Part shown: in pieces, positions 49,836 to 57,606 of the stretch
Layout of the letters: each line of letters opens with the position of its first letter
How positions within the stretch are numbered: the first letter of the stretch is position 1
Origin: an uncultured Acidobacteriia bacterium
GTDB taxonomy: Bacteria; Acidobacteriota; Terriglobia; Bryobacterales; Bryobacteraceae
DNA: 64,000 bases
NCBI GenBank assembly: GCA_903825445.1
Contig: CAIKAS010000200.1
Span: forward strand, 1 to 64,000
Reading direction: 5' to 3'
Position numbers and translations under genes: made by a program
The notes under the pieces: generated by a model
Seen by the model: the letters and a program-made list of their open reading frames with translations, nothing else
Database searches by the model: none
What the model was told of the DNA's origin: nothing

Positions 49836-50765
49836 CTATGCAGCTGGGGCGGGGAGGACGTCGAACAATGTGGTCTGGGGAAATCTGGCCTGTGCCGCAA
49901 GAGCAGCCTGCATCTGCGTCTGCGCTTGTGTCAACTCTGTTATGGCGCTGGTCATATTGACATCCTGCAGACTACTCAGTTGCGTCTGAAGCTGCACACT
50001 ATCGTTCTGAAGGTTGTTCAGTGAGCTGGTGACCTGATCCTGTGCGTTCCCGTAGAACGCCAGCTGATTATTCATGAAGGTAGACGCGGTCTGAAGCGCG
50101 GAAATGGAATTGGTGATGCCGGTGCTGTCGTTGTTGAGCAGCGCAGTGCGCAAACCGTTCAATGCCGCGAAGACATTATTAGCGGTTGGATTTCCGCTTG
50201 CGTCGGTGTCGTCGAATATTTGATTTGCCGTCAGCGATGCCGAAAACTGAGTGGTCCCATCGCCCTGTACCAGGTTGGTATTTGTGGCCGTCGCGAGCAG
50301 GTCCACACCTTCCGGCGCATTTAGGTCGAGTTGGTACAGCGGTGTTTGCGTCTGGTCGCCGCTGAAGACGAAGTTTCCGTTCACCGTCGTAGTGCTGTTG
50401 TTGACCATCTGCTCCTGGATTGCTTCGACGCTCTGAGCCAGAGTGGCCCGCGTAGTTGCTGTCTGATCGGCACCGGTCGCCTCGGTCGCTATGACGGAAG
50501 CGTTCTGGAGCAAACTTACGGAGCTGGAAAGAGCTTGTTGGGCCGCAGTTACGGTAGTCTGAACTGAATTCAGATTGTTCTGAACGTTTTGGTTTTGCTG
50601 TATATCAGTATGCAACTGCAGGATGGGACTGAGTTCGTCAGGTGCGTCCGACGCTGAATTGACCTTCAATCCCGTCGAAACCTGTTGCTCCGCGGTATTC
50701 AGCTGCGTTTGTATGGTATTGAGCGAAGTCAGAAACTGCTGGGCTTCGGAATTGATTGGAAACAT
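49836..50765 (-). CDS. flgL: Hook-filament junction protein FlgL
   Basis: A 309-residue flagellin-like junction protein. N-terminus: SEAQQFLTSLNTIQTQLNTA and EQQVSTGLKVNSASDAPDEL. C-terminus: QTQLSSLQDVNMTSAITELT and QAQTQMQAALAAQARFPQTT. It joins FlgK to the filament. It starts 15 bp after flgK. Length is normal. Confidence 0.94.
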   Translation of the reverse strand: MFPINSEAQQFLTSLNTIQTQLNTAEQQVSTGLKVNSASDAPDELSPILQLHTDIQQNQNVQNNLNSVQTTVTAAQQALSSSVSLLQNASVIATEATGADQTATTRATLAQSVEAIQEQMVNNSTTTVNGNFVFSGDQTQTPLYQLDLNAPEGVDLLATATNTNLVQGDGTTQFSASLTANQIFDDTDASGNPTANNVFAALNGLRTALLNNDSTGITNSISALQTASTFMNNQLAFYGNAQDQVTSSLNNLQNDSVQLQTQLSSLQDVNMTSAITELTQAQTQMQAALAAQARFPQTTLFDVLPAPAA

Positions 50766-50779
50766 GGTTGGCGCTCCGG

Positions 50780-52231
50780 TTAACTGATCATGTTGACGAC
50801 GGTCTCGGTCAGACTATCGAGAATACTGACCATCTTCGCTGCCGCTCCATACGATTGCTGGAACTGCAGAATTTTGATTGCTTCCGTATTAAGATCCACA
50901 CCCGAGCTCTGTTGCCGCAGATTTTGAGCCTGTGTTACTAATTGCTGGTCGGTTGCCTGATTGTTGGTGGCCGTTGAAATAGCCGAGCCCACATCTCCCG
51001 CGATGTTGCCATAGAACTGGGTGAAACTCATATTGTTGATCTCGTCAGCCGGATTCTGAGGAGAAGACAGATTGGCCAGCTGAAGCGCTATTCCGTTGTC
51101 GATTTCAGGCGGCCCGGGCTCAATAGCAGCTAATTGGCTCGAAGTGATGGCCGGGTTGACGGAAAGGGTGCTCGCCACGGACGTGGGACTCCCTGGGGTA
51201 TAACTGAACAGCGGAATGCCGGAAACTGCGGGAGCACCTGTAGCAGGGTTCGCGTCGCTGATATTTCCCGATGTTAAGAGATTATTGACTACATCGGCCA
51301 CTCCCTGCGCAAGTTGGTTGAGCGATCCCTGTTGCGAGGAATCACCCTGCAACTGGGCAAGCACCGCGCTGGCTTGCAGGATGCCCCCTACCTGTCCCTG
51401 CGTAATTTCAGAAGTGATGTCATTCCCGTTACTGTCAAGTACCTGAGGGCTGGGAGGGCCGGTCGGGATAGCTGGAGGCGGGTTGGTGGGCACCGCAACA
51501 CCAGAGCTGAGTGCGTACTGAGTTTGTCCCATGACCAGCGGAGTCTGGCCTGCCAGAAGAACAGTCATGCTACCGTCCGGGGCGGTCAGCGTAGTGATGG
51601 GAACCAGTTGCGAGAGCTGTTCGAGCGTACTGAAAGTGTTGGCATCGACAGACGGATCTTTGCCGCTCCCGCCAATTTGCGCTCCGTTGTCCCGGGCCAA
51701 TTGGGCCGTCAGCGTGTTTACCTGGCTTACCAGCCCATTCAATTGCGATTGGGCGCTGGTGGCGGCTTGCGAGACAGTGGTGCTCTCCTGCTGAAATGCC
51801 TGGGAAACAGACTGCGCCGCGTTCAACACTCCCTGCTGGGCGGTGCCGTTCGTAGGATCGCCACTCCACGCGGAAAAAGACTGGAAGAGCTGATTCAGCG
51901 CGCCGGGTATTCCCGTTGTGCCTGTGATATCGAAGCTGCTCTGAAGGGGCTGAAGAGTGTTGACCTGCTGGGTCCATGTACCCAGAGAGGTTTGCGCACT
52001 TTGCACAGCTTGTTCGGCATAGACATTTCGCGCGCTCACAATCGGACCGGTGGCTACCCCGCCCACGGACCCCTGAGATATGTCGAGCGGCATCGCCTCG
52101 ACGGTTTGTGTCTGCTCGACGTAGCCGGGCGTCGAAACATTGGCGATGTTGTTCTCCGAAACGGCGAGCGAATTCTGCAGAACCTGCAGAGAATTGGCTG
52201 AAATGCTCAGAGCGGAAAACAGGCTGGCCAT
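50780..52231 (-). CDS. flgK: Hook-filament junction protein FlgK
   Basis: A 483-residue axial protein. N-terminus: FSALSISANSLQVLQNSLAV, then SENNIANVSTPGYVEQTQTV. C-terminus: QSSGVDLNTEAIKILQFQQS followed by YGAAAKMVSILDSLTETVVN. The first hook-associated protein. It is three bases after flgN. The length is on the short side for FlgK (about 550) but the domains at both ends are intact. Confidence 0.95.
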   Translation of the reverse strand: MASLFSALSISANSLQVLQNSLAVSENNIANVSTPGYVEQTQTVEAMPLDISQGSVGGVATGPIVSARNVYAEQAVQSAQTSLGTWTQQVNTLQPLQSSFDITGTTGIPGALNQLFQSFSAWSGDPTNGTAQQGVLNAAQSVSQAFQQESTTVSQAATSAQSQLNGLVSQVNTLTAQLARDNGAQIGGSGKDPSVDANTFSTLEQLSQLVPITTLTAPDGSMTVLLAGQTPLVMGQTQYALSSGVAVPTNPPPAIPTGPPSPQVLDSNGNDITSEITQGQVGGILQASAVLAQLQGDSSQQGSLNQLAQGVADVVNNLLTSGNISDANPATGAPAVSGIPLFSYTPGSPTSVASTLSVNPAITSSQLAAIEPGPPEIDNGIALQLANLSSPQNPADEINNMSFTQFYGNIAGDVGSAISTATNNQATDQQLVTQAQNLRQQSSGVDLNTEAIKILQFQQSYGAAAKMVSILDSLTETVVNMIS

Positions 52232-52234
52232 GGT

Positions 52235-52630
52235 TCAGATGGTGAGGGTGAGAGGCGCGCGACCGGGGTTCTGCGCGAGAGCGACTGAGTTCGCATCGCT
52301 GGATCGCGACGCCTCCAGAGCACGCGATGCTTCCAGCATGCGGTGCAAGAGATTGCTGTGAAACGACGCCGCGCTTTCGAGGAGCCGTGAAATGACATTG
52401 ACGTCGTTGCGCACTATCGCTGCGGACTCCGCGGAACAGCGTACCTTTCCGCCGGATTCGGCGATTACGCTTTGCACGTTTGTAAGCGATTCAAATGCGG
52501 ACAAAAGATCGGAACAAGAGGAATCAATATTCTGCGGGTCTGGGTCCTGCAGTAATTCACGCGCGTGGCCCAGCAGCTCGCGTACCTGCGCCATGAGTTC
52601 TTCCGCCCGTTCTGGCGCGGCTCCGCTCAT
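52235..52630 (-). CDS. flgN: FlgK/FlgL export chaperone FlgN
   Basis: A 131-residue helical protein. Position between flgM and flgK, size, and helix pattern (ELMAQVRELLGHARELLQDP, SFHSNLLHRMLEASRALEAS) indicate FlgN, the chaperone for FlgK and FlgL. The sequence alone is only weakly diagnostic. Its ATG overlaps the flgM stop by four bases. Confidence 0.75.
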   Translation of the reverse strand: MSGAAPERAEELMAQVRELLGHARELLQDPDPQNIDSSCSDLLSAFESLTNVQSVIAESGGKVRCSAESAAIVRNDVNVISRLLESAASFHSNLLHRMLEASRALEASRSSDANSVALAQNPGRAPLTLTI

Positions 52631-52941
52631 TGCTCAGTACTGCCGGCCGAGATAGCCCGATCAACCAGAGTACGACTCAACGCCGCGGAATCGACGGAAT
52701 AGGAGCCTGACTGGACAGCGGAGGCGATTTGGCTGACTCGCTGAGCCCGGCTGGCTGTGTCGGTTTGCAGGTTTTGAGACAACCGGGTCAGGAACCCGGA
52801 AAACTGAGCCTGATCGCTCCCGGAAGAAACCTGGCTGCCCGACCCGATTTGGCTGGACGAGCCAGTGGCCTGAGATCCACCAACACGCTGGGGCTGCGTG
52901 CCGGTCATGTTCACCTGGGAATTCTGATCTGTAATTCGCAT
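52627..52941 (-). CDS. flgM: Anti-sigma-28 factor FlgM
   Basis: A 104-residue protein from the ATG at 52941, preceded by AGGAAG. The first 50 residues are disordered Ser/Gly/Gln, as expected for a secreted intrinsically unfolded protein. The C-terminal half carries the FlgM pattern: ASRAQRVSQIASAVQSGSYS and VDSAALSRTLVDRAI. It would hold FliA until export begins. It heads the flgM-N-K-L operon, with a strong sigma-54 promoter. Confidence 0.85.
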   Translation of the reverse strand: MRITDQNSQVNMTGTQPQRVGGSQATGSSSQIGSGSQVSSGSDQAQFSGFLTRLSQNLQTDTASRAQRVSQIASAVQSGSYSVDSAALSRTLVDRAISAGSTEQ

Positions 52942-52986
52942 ATTCTTCCTGATTGGCGGACTGGCCGCCACGTCTCCTGTCTTCTA

Positions 52987-53002
52987 AGCAAATTTCGGGC
53001 CA
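52987..53002 (-). promoter_or_regulatory. Sigma-54 promoter of the flgM-flgN-flgK-flgL operon
   Basis: The minus strand reads TGGCCCGAAATTTGCT, which differs from the consensus TGGCACG-N4-TTGC(A/T) at one base only, with correct GG-N10-GC spacing. The predicted start is near 52976, 35 bases before the flgM ATG. This is the best sigma-54 site in the window. Confidence 0.75.
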
Positions 53003-53145
53003 TCCCGCCAGCATGGTGCAAGATGACCTTCTAATGCTCCATGATAGACACTTCGGCCACTTTAGATCGGGTTTCCGGAAGAAAATACAGCGAAATTCCG
53101 GCACCGTAGCGAGATTTCGTCACCTGCCATCACGGAGGCATGATG

Positions 53146-53156
53146 TCCGATAAGGG
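53146..53156 (+). promoter_or_regulatory. Sigma-28-like -10 element before motB
   Basis: TCCGATAAGGG lies 13 bases before the motB start codon. No -35 box matching TAAA is at the proper distance. The leader would be only a few bases long, so this may be an operator rather than a promoter. Confidence 0.3.
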
Positions 53157-53168
53157 AATCGAAGCCCC

Positions 53169-53963
53169 ATGCCATCTCCCACGCCCTCAATTGACCAAAA
53201 GCCCCGTCCTATCATCATCAAGAAAAAGATTGTAAAAGGCGGAGGCCACCATGGCGGAGCCTGGAAGATCGCCTATGCCGATTTCGTCACAGCGATGATG
53301 TCGCTCTTTATCGTCCTTTGGCTGATGAATTCGAACGCCAAGGTGAAAGAGGCCGTTGCAGGATACTTCCGCGATCCTGCCGGAACCGGCAAGCTGGCCG
53401 GAACTGACAAGGAGGGGAAAGGCAAAGCAACCGAGGCCCCCGATGACAATATGGCAAAGCTTAAGGAACAGCTTGAAAAATCCATTCGGACGCTTCCGGG
53501 GTTTCAGAACATCAAAGACCAGATCGCGATCAACGTCACTAGCGAGGGCCTGCGGATTGAGCTCATGGAGACGGATAGAGGGCTGTTCTTCAGGAGCGGC
53601 AGCCCGAGCCCAACGCAGGAAGGGATTGACTTGTTACAGCGACTGGCTGAGCAGCTGGGTACGTTGCCGAATCGGATCGTGATCGAAGGCCACACCGACT
53701 CAATTCCCTACGCTGGAAACGGCACCTATAGCAACTGGGACCTCTCATCGGAGCGGGCGAATGAAGCGCGGCGCCTGATGCAGGCTGGCGGATTGCATGA
53801 CAATCAGGTCATCGCAGTGCGTGGTTTCGCCGACCAGCAGCTTCGCAACCAGGCCAACCCGCAAGATCCCTCCAATCGACGGATCACACTCATTGTGCAG
53901 AAGCCCGCCGGCATCAAAGCGGCCAGCGCATCCAGTGGTGCAACGGCCCAAAAGCAGCAATAG
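53169..53963 (+). CDS. motB: Flagellar stator protein MotB
   Basis: A 264-residue protein: basic N-terminus (RPIIIKKKIVKGGGHHGGAW), one membrane segment with the channel Asp (KIAYADFVTAMMSLFIVLWL), a plug/linker, and an OmpA-type peptidoglycan-binding domain (IVIEGHTDSIPYAGNGTYSN, DLSSERANEARRLMQ, RRITLIVQK). The sequence after GGAW is like proton-type MotB. Unusually it is not cotranscribed with motA: the two genes converge. Confidence 0.94.
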   Translation: MPSPTPSIDQKPRPIIIKKKIVKGGGHHGGAWKIAYADFVTAMMSLFIVLWLMNSNAKVKEAVAGYFRDPAGTGKLAGTDKEGKGKATEAPDDNMAKLKEQLEKSIRTLPGFQNIKDQIAINVTSEGLRIELMETDRGLFFRSGSPSPTQEGIDLLQRLAEQLGTLPNRIVIEGHTDSIPYAGNGTYSNWDLSSERANEARRLMQAGGLHDNQVIAVRGFADQQLRNQANPQDPSNRRITLIVQKPAGIKAASASSGATAQKQQ

Positions 53964-53987
53964 AAGAGTTGTGTTCAGTTTCGATAA
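53961..53987 (+). promoter_or_regulatory. Sigma-28-like site pointing antisense into motA
   Basis: TAGA, 15 bases, TTCGATAA, then GTGG: the spacing is exact and the -10 is identical to that of flagellin. It overlaps the motB stop codon and faces into the 3' end of motA, so any transcript would be antisense to motA. It could be a chance match. Confidence 0.3.
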
Positions 53988-53993
53988 GTGGCG

Positions 53994-54875
53994 TCACGCC
54001 GCAGCAGAAACAGAGCCAACAGAGCCGCCGCTCTTACACTTGCTCTCCATTTCCGCAAAGGTTGGGCGAACTGCGGACGGCACTGCGCGGCGCGCGAACT
54101 CCACCGCGAGCATAGGCGCCGATCCTTTGATGAAAGCCAGCATTCCCACCCGCATCACGTGATAGTAACGAGCCTCCGCATCAATGTTCCGGGCCATTCG
54201 GGAGGCCATCGGCCCGAAGAAGCCATAGCACATTAGAATGCCCACAAACGTACCCACCAGAGCAGCGGCGACCTTTCGACCGATCTCTTCGGGGGGACCG
54301 CCAAGCGCGCCCATGGTGATGACGACGCCAAGTACTGCGGCTACAATTCCAAGTCCGGGCAGCGCGTCCGCCGTTGTGTGCAGCGCCGCGACTGGATCGT
54401 GTTCTTCCTGATGGTGGATGTCCATATCCAGTTCCATCATCTGGTCCAGTTCATACGGATCGATCCCGCCGGTGATATGCATCCGCAGCGTGTCGCAGAC
54501 GAAGTGCACCGTGTGGTGATTGCTCAGGAAATTAGGGTATTTGCCAAATACCGGGCTCTTCTCAGGTTCGTCGACATCCGGCTCAAGCGCGTTCAGGCCG
54601 CTCTTTCGCGCATAGACGAAGAGTTGGTAGAGCATCTGAAGGTTTTCCAGATAGAACTCTCCATTCTGCGTGTTTCCGCGGAAGACTCCCGCCAGACCTT
54701 TGAGCAACCGCTGAAGGGTGGGGAAGGGCGTCCCGATCAGCATGGTGCCGATTGAAGCGCCAAGAATAATCAGCAACTCGGCAGGCTGCACCAGCACGAG
54801 CAGGGGGCCGTGCTCCATGAGGTAGCCACCCAGAATGGCTGCTATGACGACGACGATCCCAATGATTGCGAACAC
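53994..54875 (-). CDS. motA: Flagellar stator protein MotA
   Basis: A 293-residue protein from a GTG at 54875. Four membrane segments: about 2-20 (FAIIGIVVVIAAILGGYLM), 30-48 (QPAELLIILGASIGTMLIG), 173-192 (LGIVAAVLGVVITMGALGG) and 205-224 (AALVGTFVGILMCYGFFGP). The cytoplasmic loop includes YELDQMMELDMDIHHQEEHD and DALPGLGIVAAVLG, typical of MotA. It forms the proton channel with MotB. The gene converges with motB with 30 bases between. Confidence 0.95.
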   Translation of the reverse strand: MFAIIGIVVVIAAILGGYLMEHGPLLVLVQPAELLIILGASIGTMLIGTPFPTLQRLLKGLAGVFRGNTQNGEFYLENLQMLYQLFVYARKSGLNALEPDVDEPEKSPVFGKYPNFLSNHHTVHFVCDTLRMHITGGIDPYELDQMMELDMDIHHQEEHDPVAALHTTADALPGLGIVAAVLGVVITMGALGGPPEEIGRKVAAALVGTFVGILMCYGFFGPMASRMARNIDAEARYYHVMRVGMLAFIKGSAPMLAVEFARRAVPSAVRPTFAEMESKCKSGGSVGSVSAAA

Positions 54876-54900
54876 GGTTAGTGGTAAATTCCCTCAATTC

Positions 54901-54929
54901 GCATATCGGTCCTTATAGTTCGACATTAC
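54901..54929 (-). promoter_or_regulatory. Sigma-28-like promoter candidate of motA
   Basis: The minus strand reads GTAA, 15 bases, ACCGATAT, 28 bases before the motA start. A second ACCGATATG copy lies at 54976-54984 without a -35 box. The rest of the 160-bp gap to the next gene shows nothing. Confidence 0.3.
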
Positions 54930-55035
54930 GGACCAAAACAGAGAGATCGTACGCTCACGACGGGTGCCTGACTCACATATCGGTCGTATGGTGACGGGAA
55001 CTCCCGTCCAGATAGTGCCGGGCCTGTGCGGGCAT

Positions 55036-55488
55036 CTACTGCGAGGCCGGCCGGAGAATGCCGTTCAGATGATTCCCAGACCGATGGGGCGTTCCCGGTA
55101 GTGGCGTGCTGAGGACTCGCTGAACTTTTCGCAGAAGCATAGCATCGGCTCGCGGTAGTCCAAGCGCGGCCCGGACGGAGTCCGTGTCACCGCCGCGGTT
55201 GTACATTCTAAGGGCCTCACTTCGTTTATTAACGTTGATTGACGATGGCGGGGAAAATGTTCCCAGTGAGGCGGCCCGCCCCTCTTCAGCGACGGTCAGT
55301 TCGTCCACTCTGAGTTGCAGGGTAATCACGAGGTCACGCAGGGTGGCGATTTCGGCGGAATAATCCGGCCTGAGGCCGTTGCGTTCACGTTTCGATGACA
55401 ATCTTCGATAGAGGATAGCCAGTCCCCCTGCCGTTGCGACGACTCCAATCACAGAGGCGACTTCAATCCAGTTCAAAGTCAGATTCAT
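55036..55488 (-). CDS. Small membrane-anchored protein with C-terminal HTH-like segment
   Basis: A 150-residue protein with a GGAAGAAGAAA ribosome-binding site. Residues about 9-27 (VASVIGVVATAGGLAILYRR) are a membrane segment, followed by a coiled-coil part (EIATLRDLVITLQLRVDELT). The C-terminal 50 residues (INVNKRSEALRMYNRGGDTD, SVRAALGLPRADAMLLRKVQ) look like a small helix-turn-helix. This layout resembles SwrB/YlxL-like proteins near flhA in Bacillus, but homology is not proved. It follows flhA by 24 bases. Confidence 0.65.
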   Translation of the reverse strand: MNLTLNWIEVASVIGVVATAGGLAILYRRLSSKRERNGLRPDYSAEIATLRDLVITLQLRVDELTVAEEGRAASLGTFSPPSSINVNKRSEALRMYNRGGDTDSVRAALGLPRADAMLLRKVQRVLSTPLPGTPHRSGNHLNGILRPASQ

Positions 55489-55512
55489 TTTCTTCTTCCT
55501 TTATTCCTTCGG

Positions 55513-57603
55513 TTAACGCACCATACCGAGTGAGGCAACCTTCAACTCGGGGGCGATTTCGTTGTGCGAGAGTACAAATAAGTTAGGCAGTTTGTTTTCC
55601 AGGATCTGCCGCATGAAATAGCGCGAAGCTGAACTGGTAATCAGAACCACCGGCGCTTCAGGCTTGGGAATCGATTTTTCCACGCGCGACAAAATATCGC
55701 GCAAAGTTTCCGGCGAAGCGTTCAGGTGACTGGTTTGGTCACCGTGCTCCACCGCTGTTTCTATGCTTCGCTCCAGGCTTGCATCCAGAAAATATGCGGG
55801 CAGTTCGCCGGCTTTGTTCAGGTATGGTCTCACAATCGTTCGGCGAATCGATTGCCGGACAAACTCAGTGAGAAGCACGGGATTACGAGTGGATCCAGCG
55901 GCCTCTCCTGCCGCTTCGAGGATCGACGATGCGTCTCGAATGGAGACACGTTCCCGCAGAAGATTCTGAAATACCCTTTGCAACGCAGGGAGTGAGAGCA
56001 ATTTGGGCACCAACTCCTCCACCATTTTTGGATTGTCAACGGCGGCTCGGTCGAGTATTTTCCTTATGTCCAGGCGGGAGAAGACTTCGTGCGCGTAGCG
56101 CTTCACAAACTCAGAGATATGTGTGCCAATGACCGTCACAGGATCAACCAGCGTGTAGCCTGCGCTGCGCGCATCCTCAGCCTGATCGGAGCGTACCCAA
56201 AGCGCGGGAATGCCAAAGGCCGGTTCGCGTGTCGCAATACCTTCAATCTGACGGCTCGGCTTACCCACCGCGATCGCAAGTTCGTGCCCGGGCGGGACCT
56301 CCATGCGAGCAATCTCCACGCCCTTAAGGCAGATGGCGTATTCGTGTGCTTTAAGTGAAAAGTTATCCTTAAGCCGCAACGGTGGCATGATGTAGCCAAG
56401 GTCGGTAGTCAGCTGACGCCGGATGGCGGCCACACGGCGTAACAGAGGAGACTCGGCCCCCCCTTCGAGCAGCCTCACCAGGCCCAGACCGACATCGATC
56501 GCGAGCGGTTCTACCTTAAGCAGATCTTCGATGCTTTCCTTTGCGGGTGCCGCGGGTGCGTCCGTAGTCGGTGAGTCAGGTTCAGTGAGCGCAGTTGCCC
56601 GCATCCGCCATGAGGCGGCACCCAGGGATGAACCGAGCACCAGAAATGGGATTTTCGGTAAACCAGGAAGCGCGGCGAGCGCTACCAGTACTCCCGCCGT
56701 GAACATCAAAGGCTGCCACTTGCCGAACACCTGAGTACTGAAATCGGCGCCCAGTCGGTTATCCGAACTGGCGCGCGTAACAATCATGGCGCCGGACACC
56801 GAGATCATAAGAGCGGGAATTACAGTTACAAGTCCGTCCCCAATAGTGAGAACGGTATAAGTCTGGATGGCGCGCTTCAAATCCATATCGTGCTGGAATA
56901 CACCAATCAAAAAGCCCGCTATGATGTTGATGCTGGTGATCAGGATGCTCGCCATTGCGTCCCTCTGGGTAAAGCGGGACGCGCCGTCCATGGCGCCATA
57001 GAATTCCGCTTCAGCCGCCAGGCCTTTGCGGCGCGCCCGCGCCTGACCCTCGTCAATGAGGCCGGCGTTCAGATCCGAATCGATCGACATCTGTTTACCC
57101 GGCATCGCGTCCAGTGTGAAGCGAGCCGTCACTTCTGAAATGCGCACCGCTCCATGGTTAATGACTACATATTGGATGGCAATCAGGATCAGAAATATTA
57201 CGGTGCCGATAACGTAGTTGCCGCCTACCACGAAATTCCCGAACGATTCGATAACGTCGCCGGCGGCGGATGTACCTGAGTTGCCGTTCAGCAGGATCAG
57301 CCTGGAGGACGAAACATTCAGCGCCAGCCGAAACAGAGTCAGGAGCAGAAGAGTTGTGGGGAACACGCTGAATTCCACGGGCTTCGTCAGGTATACCGAT
57401 ACCATCAGTACGATCACGGACAACATGATGTCGATAACGAGCAGGAAGTCCAGCAGGAATCCCGGCATAGGTGTGATCAATGCGAGAATGATCGCGAGCA
57501 CTGCCAGCGGCACGGCAATCTCCGCTGCGGCAATTTTGGAAAACTTAGGGAATATCTTGCCGCCAGGGGCGGCTACTGCGTTCGGTTGTGCTAATGACGT
57601 CAT
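55513..57603 (-). CDS. flhA: Flagellar export gate protein FlhA
   Basis: A 696-residue protein with eight predicted membrane segments in residues 25-330 and a large cytoplasmic domain. The FHIPEP signature region is conserved: RFTLDAMPGKQMSIDSDLNA, GLIDEGQARARR, and AEFYGAMDGASRFTQRDAMA. The cytoplasmic part has VGLGLVRLLEGGAESPLLRR-type sequence and DPVTVIGTHISEFVKRYAHE. FlhA forms the nonameric export ring. It lies three bases after flhB. Confidence 0.97.
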   Translation of the reverse strand: MTSLAQPNAVAAPGGKIFPKFSKIAAAEIAVPLAVLAIILALITPMPGFLLDFLLVIDIMLSVIVLMVSVYLTKPVEFSVFPTTLLLLTLFRLALNVSSSRLILLNGNSGTSAAGDVIESFGNFVVGGNYVIGTVIFLILIAIQYVVINHGAVRISEVTARFTLDAMPGKQMSIDSDLNAGLIDEGQARARRKGLAAEAEFYGAMDGASRFTQRDAMASILITSINIIAGFLIGVFQHDMDLKRAIQTYTVLTIGDGLVTVIPALMISVSGAMIVTRASSDNRLGADFSTQVFGKWQPLMFTAGVLVALAALPGLPKIPFLVLGSSLGAASWRMRATALTEPDSPTTDAPAAPAKESIEDLLKVEPLAIDVGLGLVRLLEGGAESPLLRRVAAIRRQLTTDLGYIMPPLRLKDNFSLKAHEYAICLKGVEIARMEVPPGHELAIAVGKPSRQIEGIATREPAFGIPALWVRSDQAEDARSAGYTLVDPVTVIGTHISEFVKRYAHEVFSRLDIRKILDRAAVDNPKMVEELVPKLLSLPALQRVFQNLLRERVSIRDASSILEAAGEAAGSTRNPVLLTEFVRQSIRRTIVRPYLNKAGELPAYFLDASLERSIETAVEHGDQTSHLNASPETLRDILSRVEKSIPKPEAPVVLITSSASRYFMRQILENKLPNLFVLSHNEIAPELKVASLGMVR

Positions 57604-57606
57604 TAT

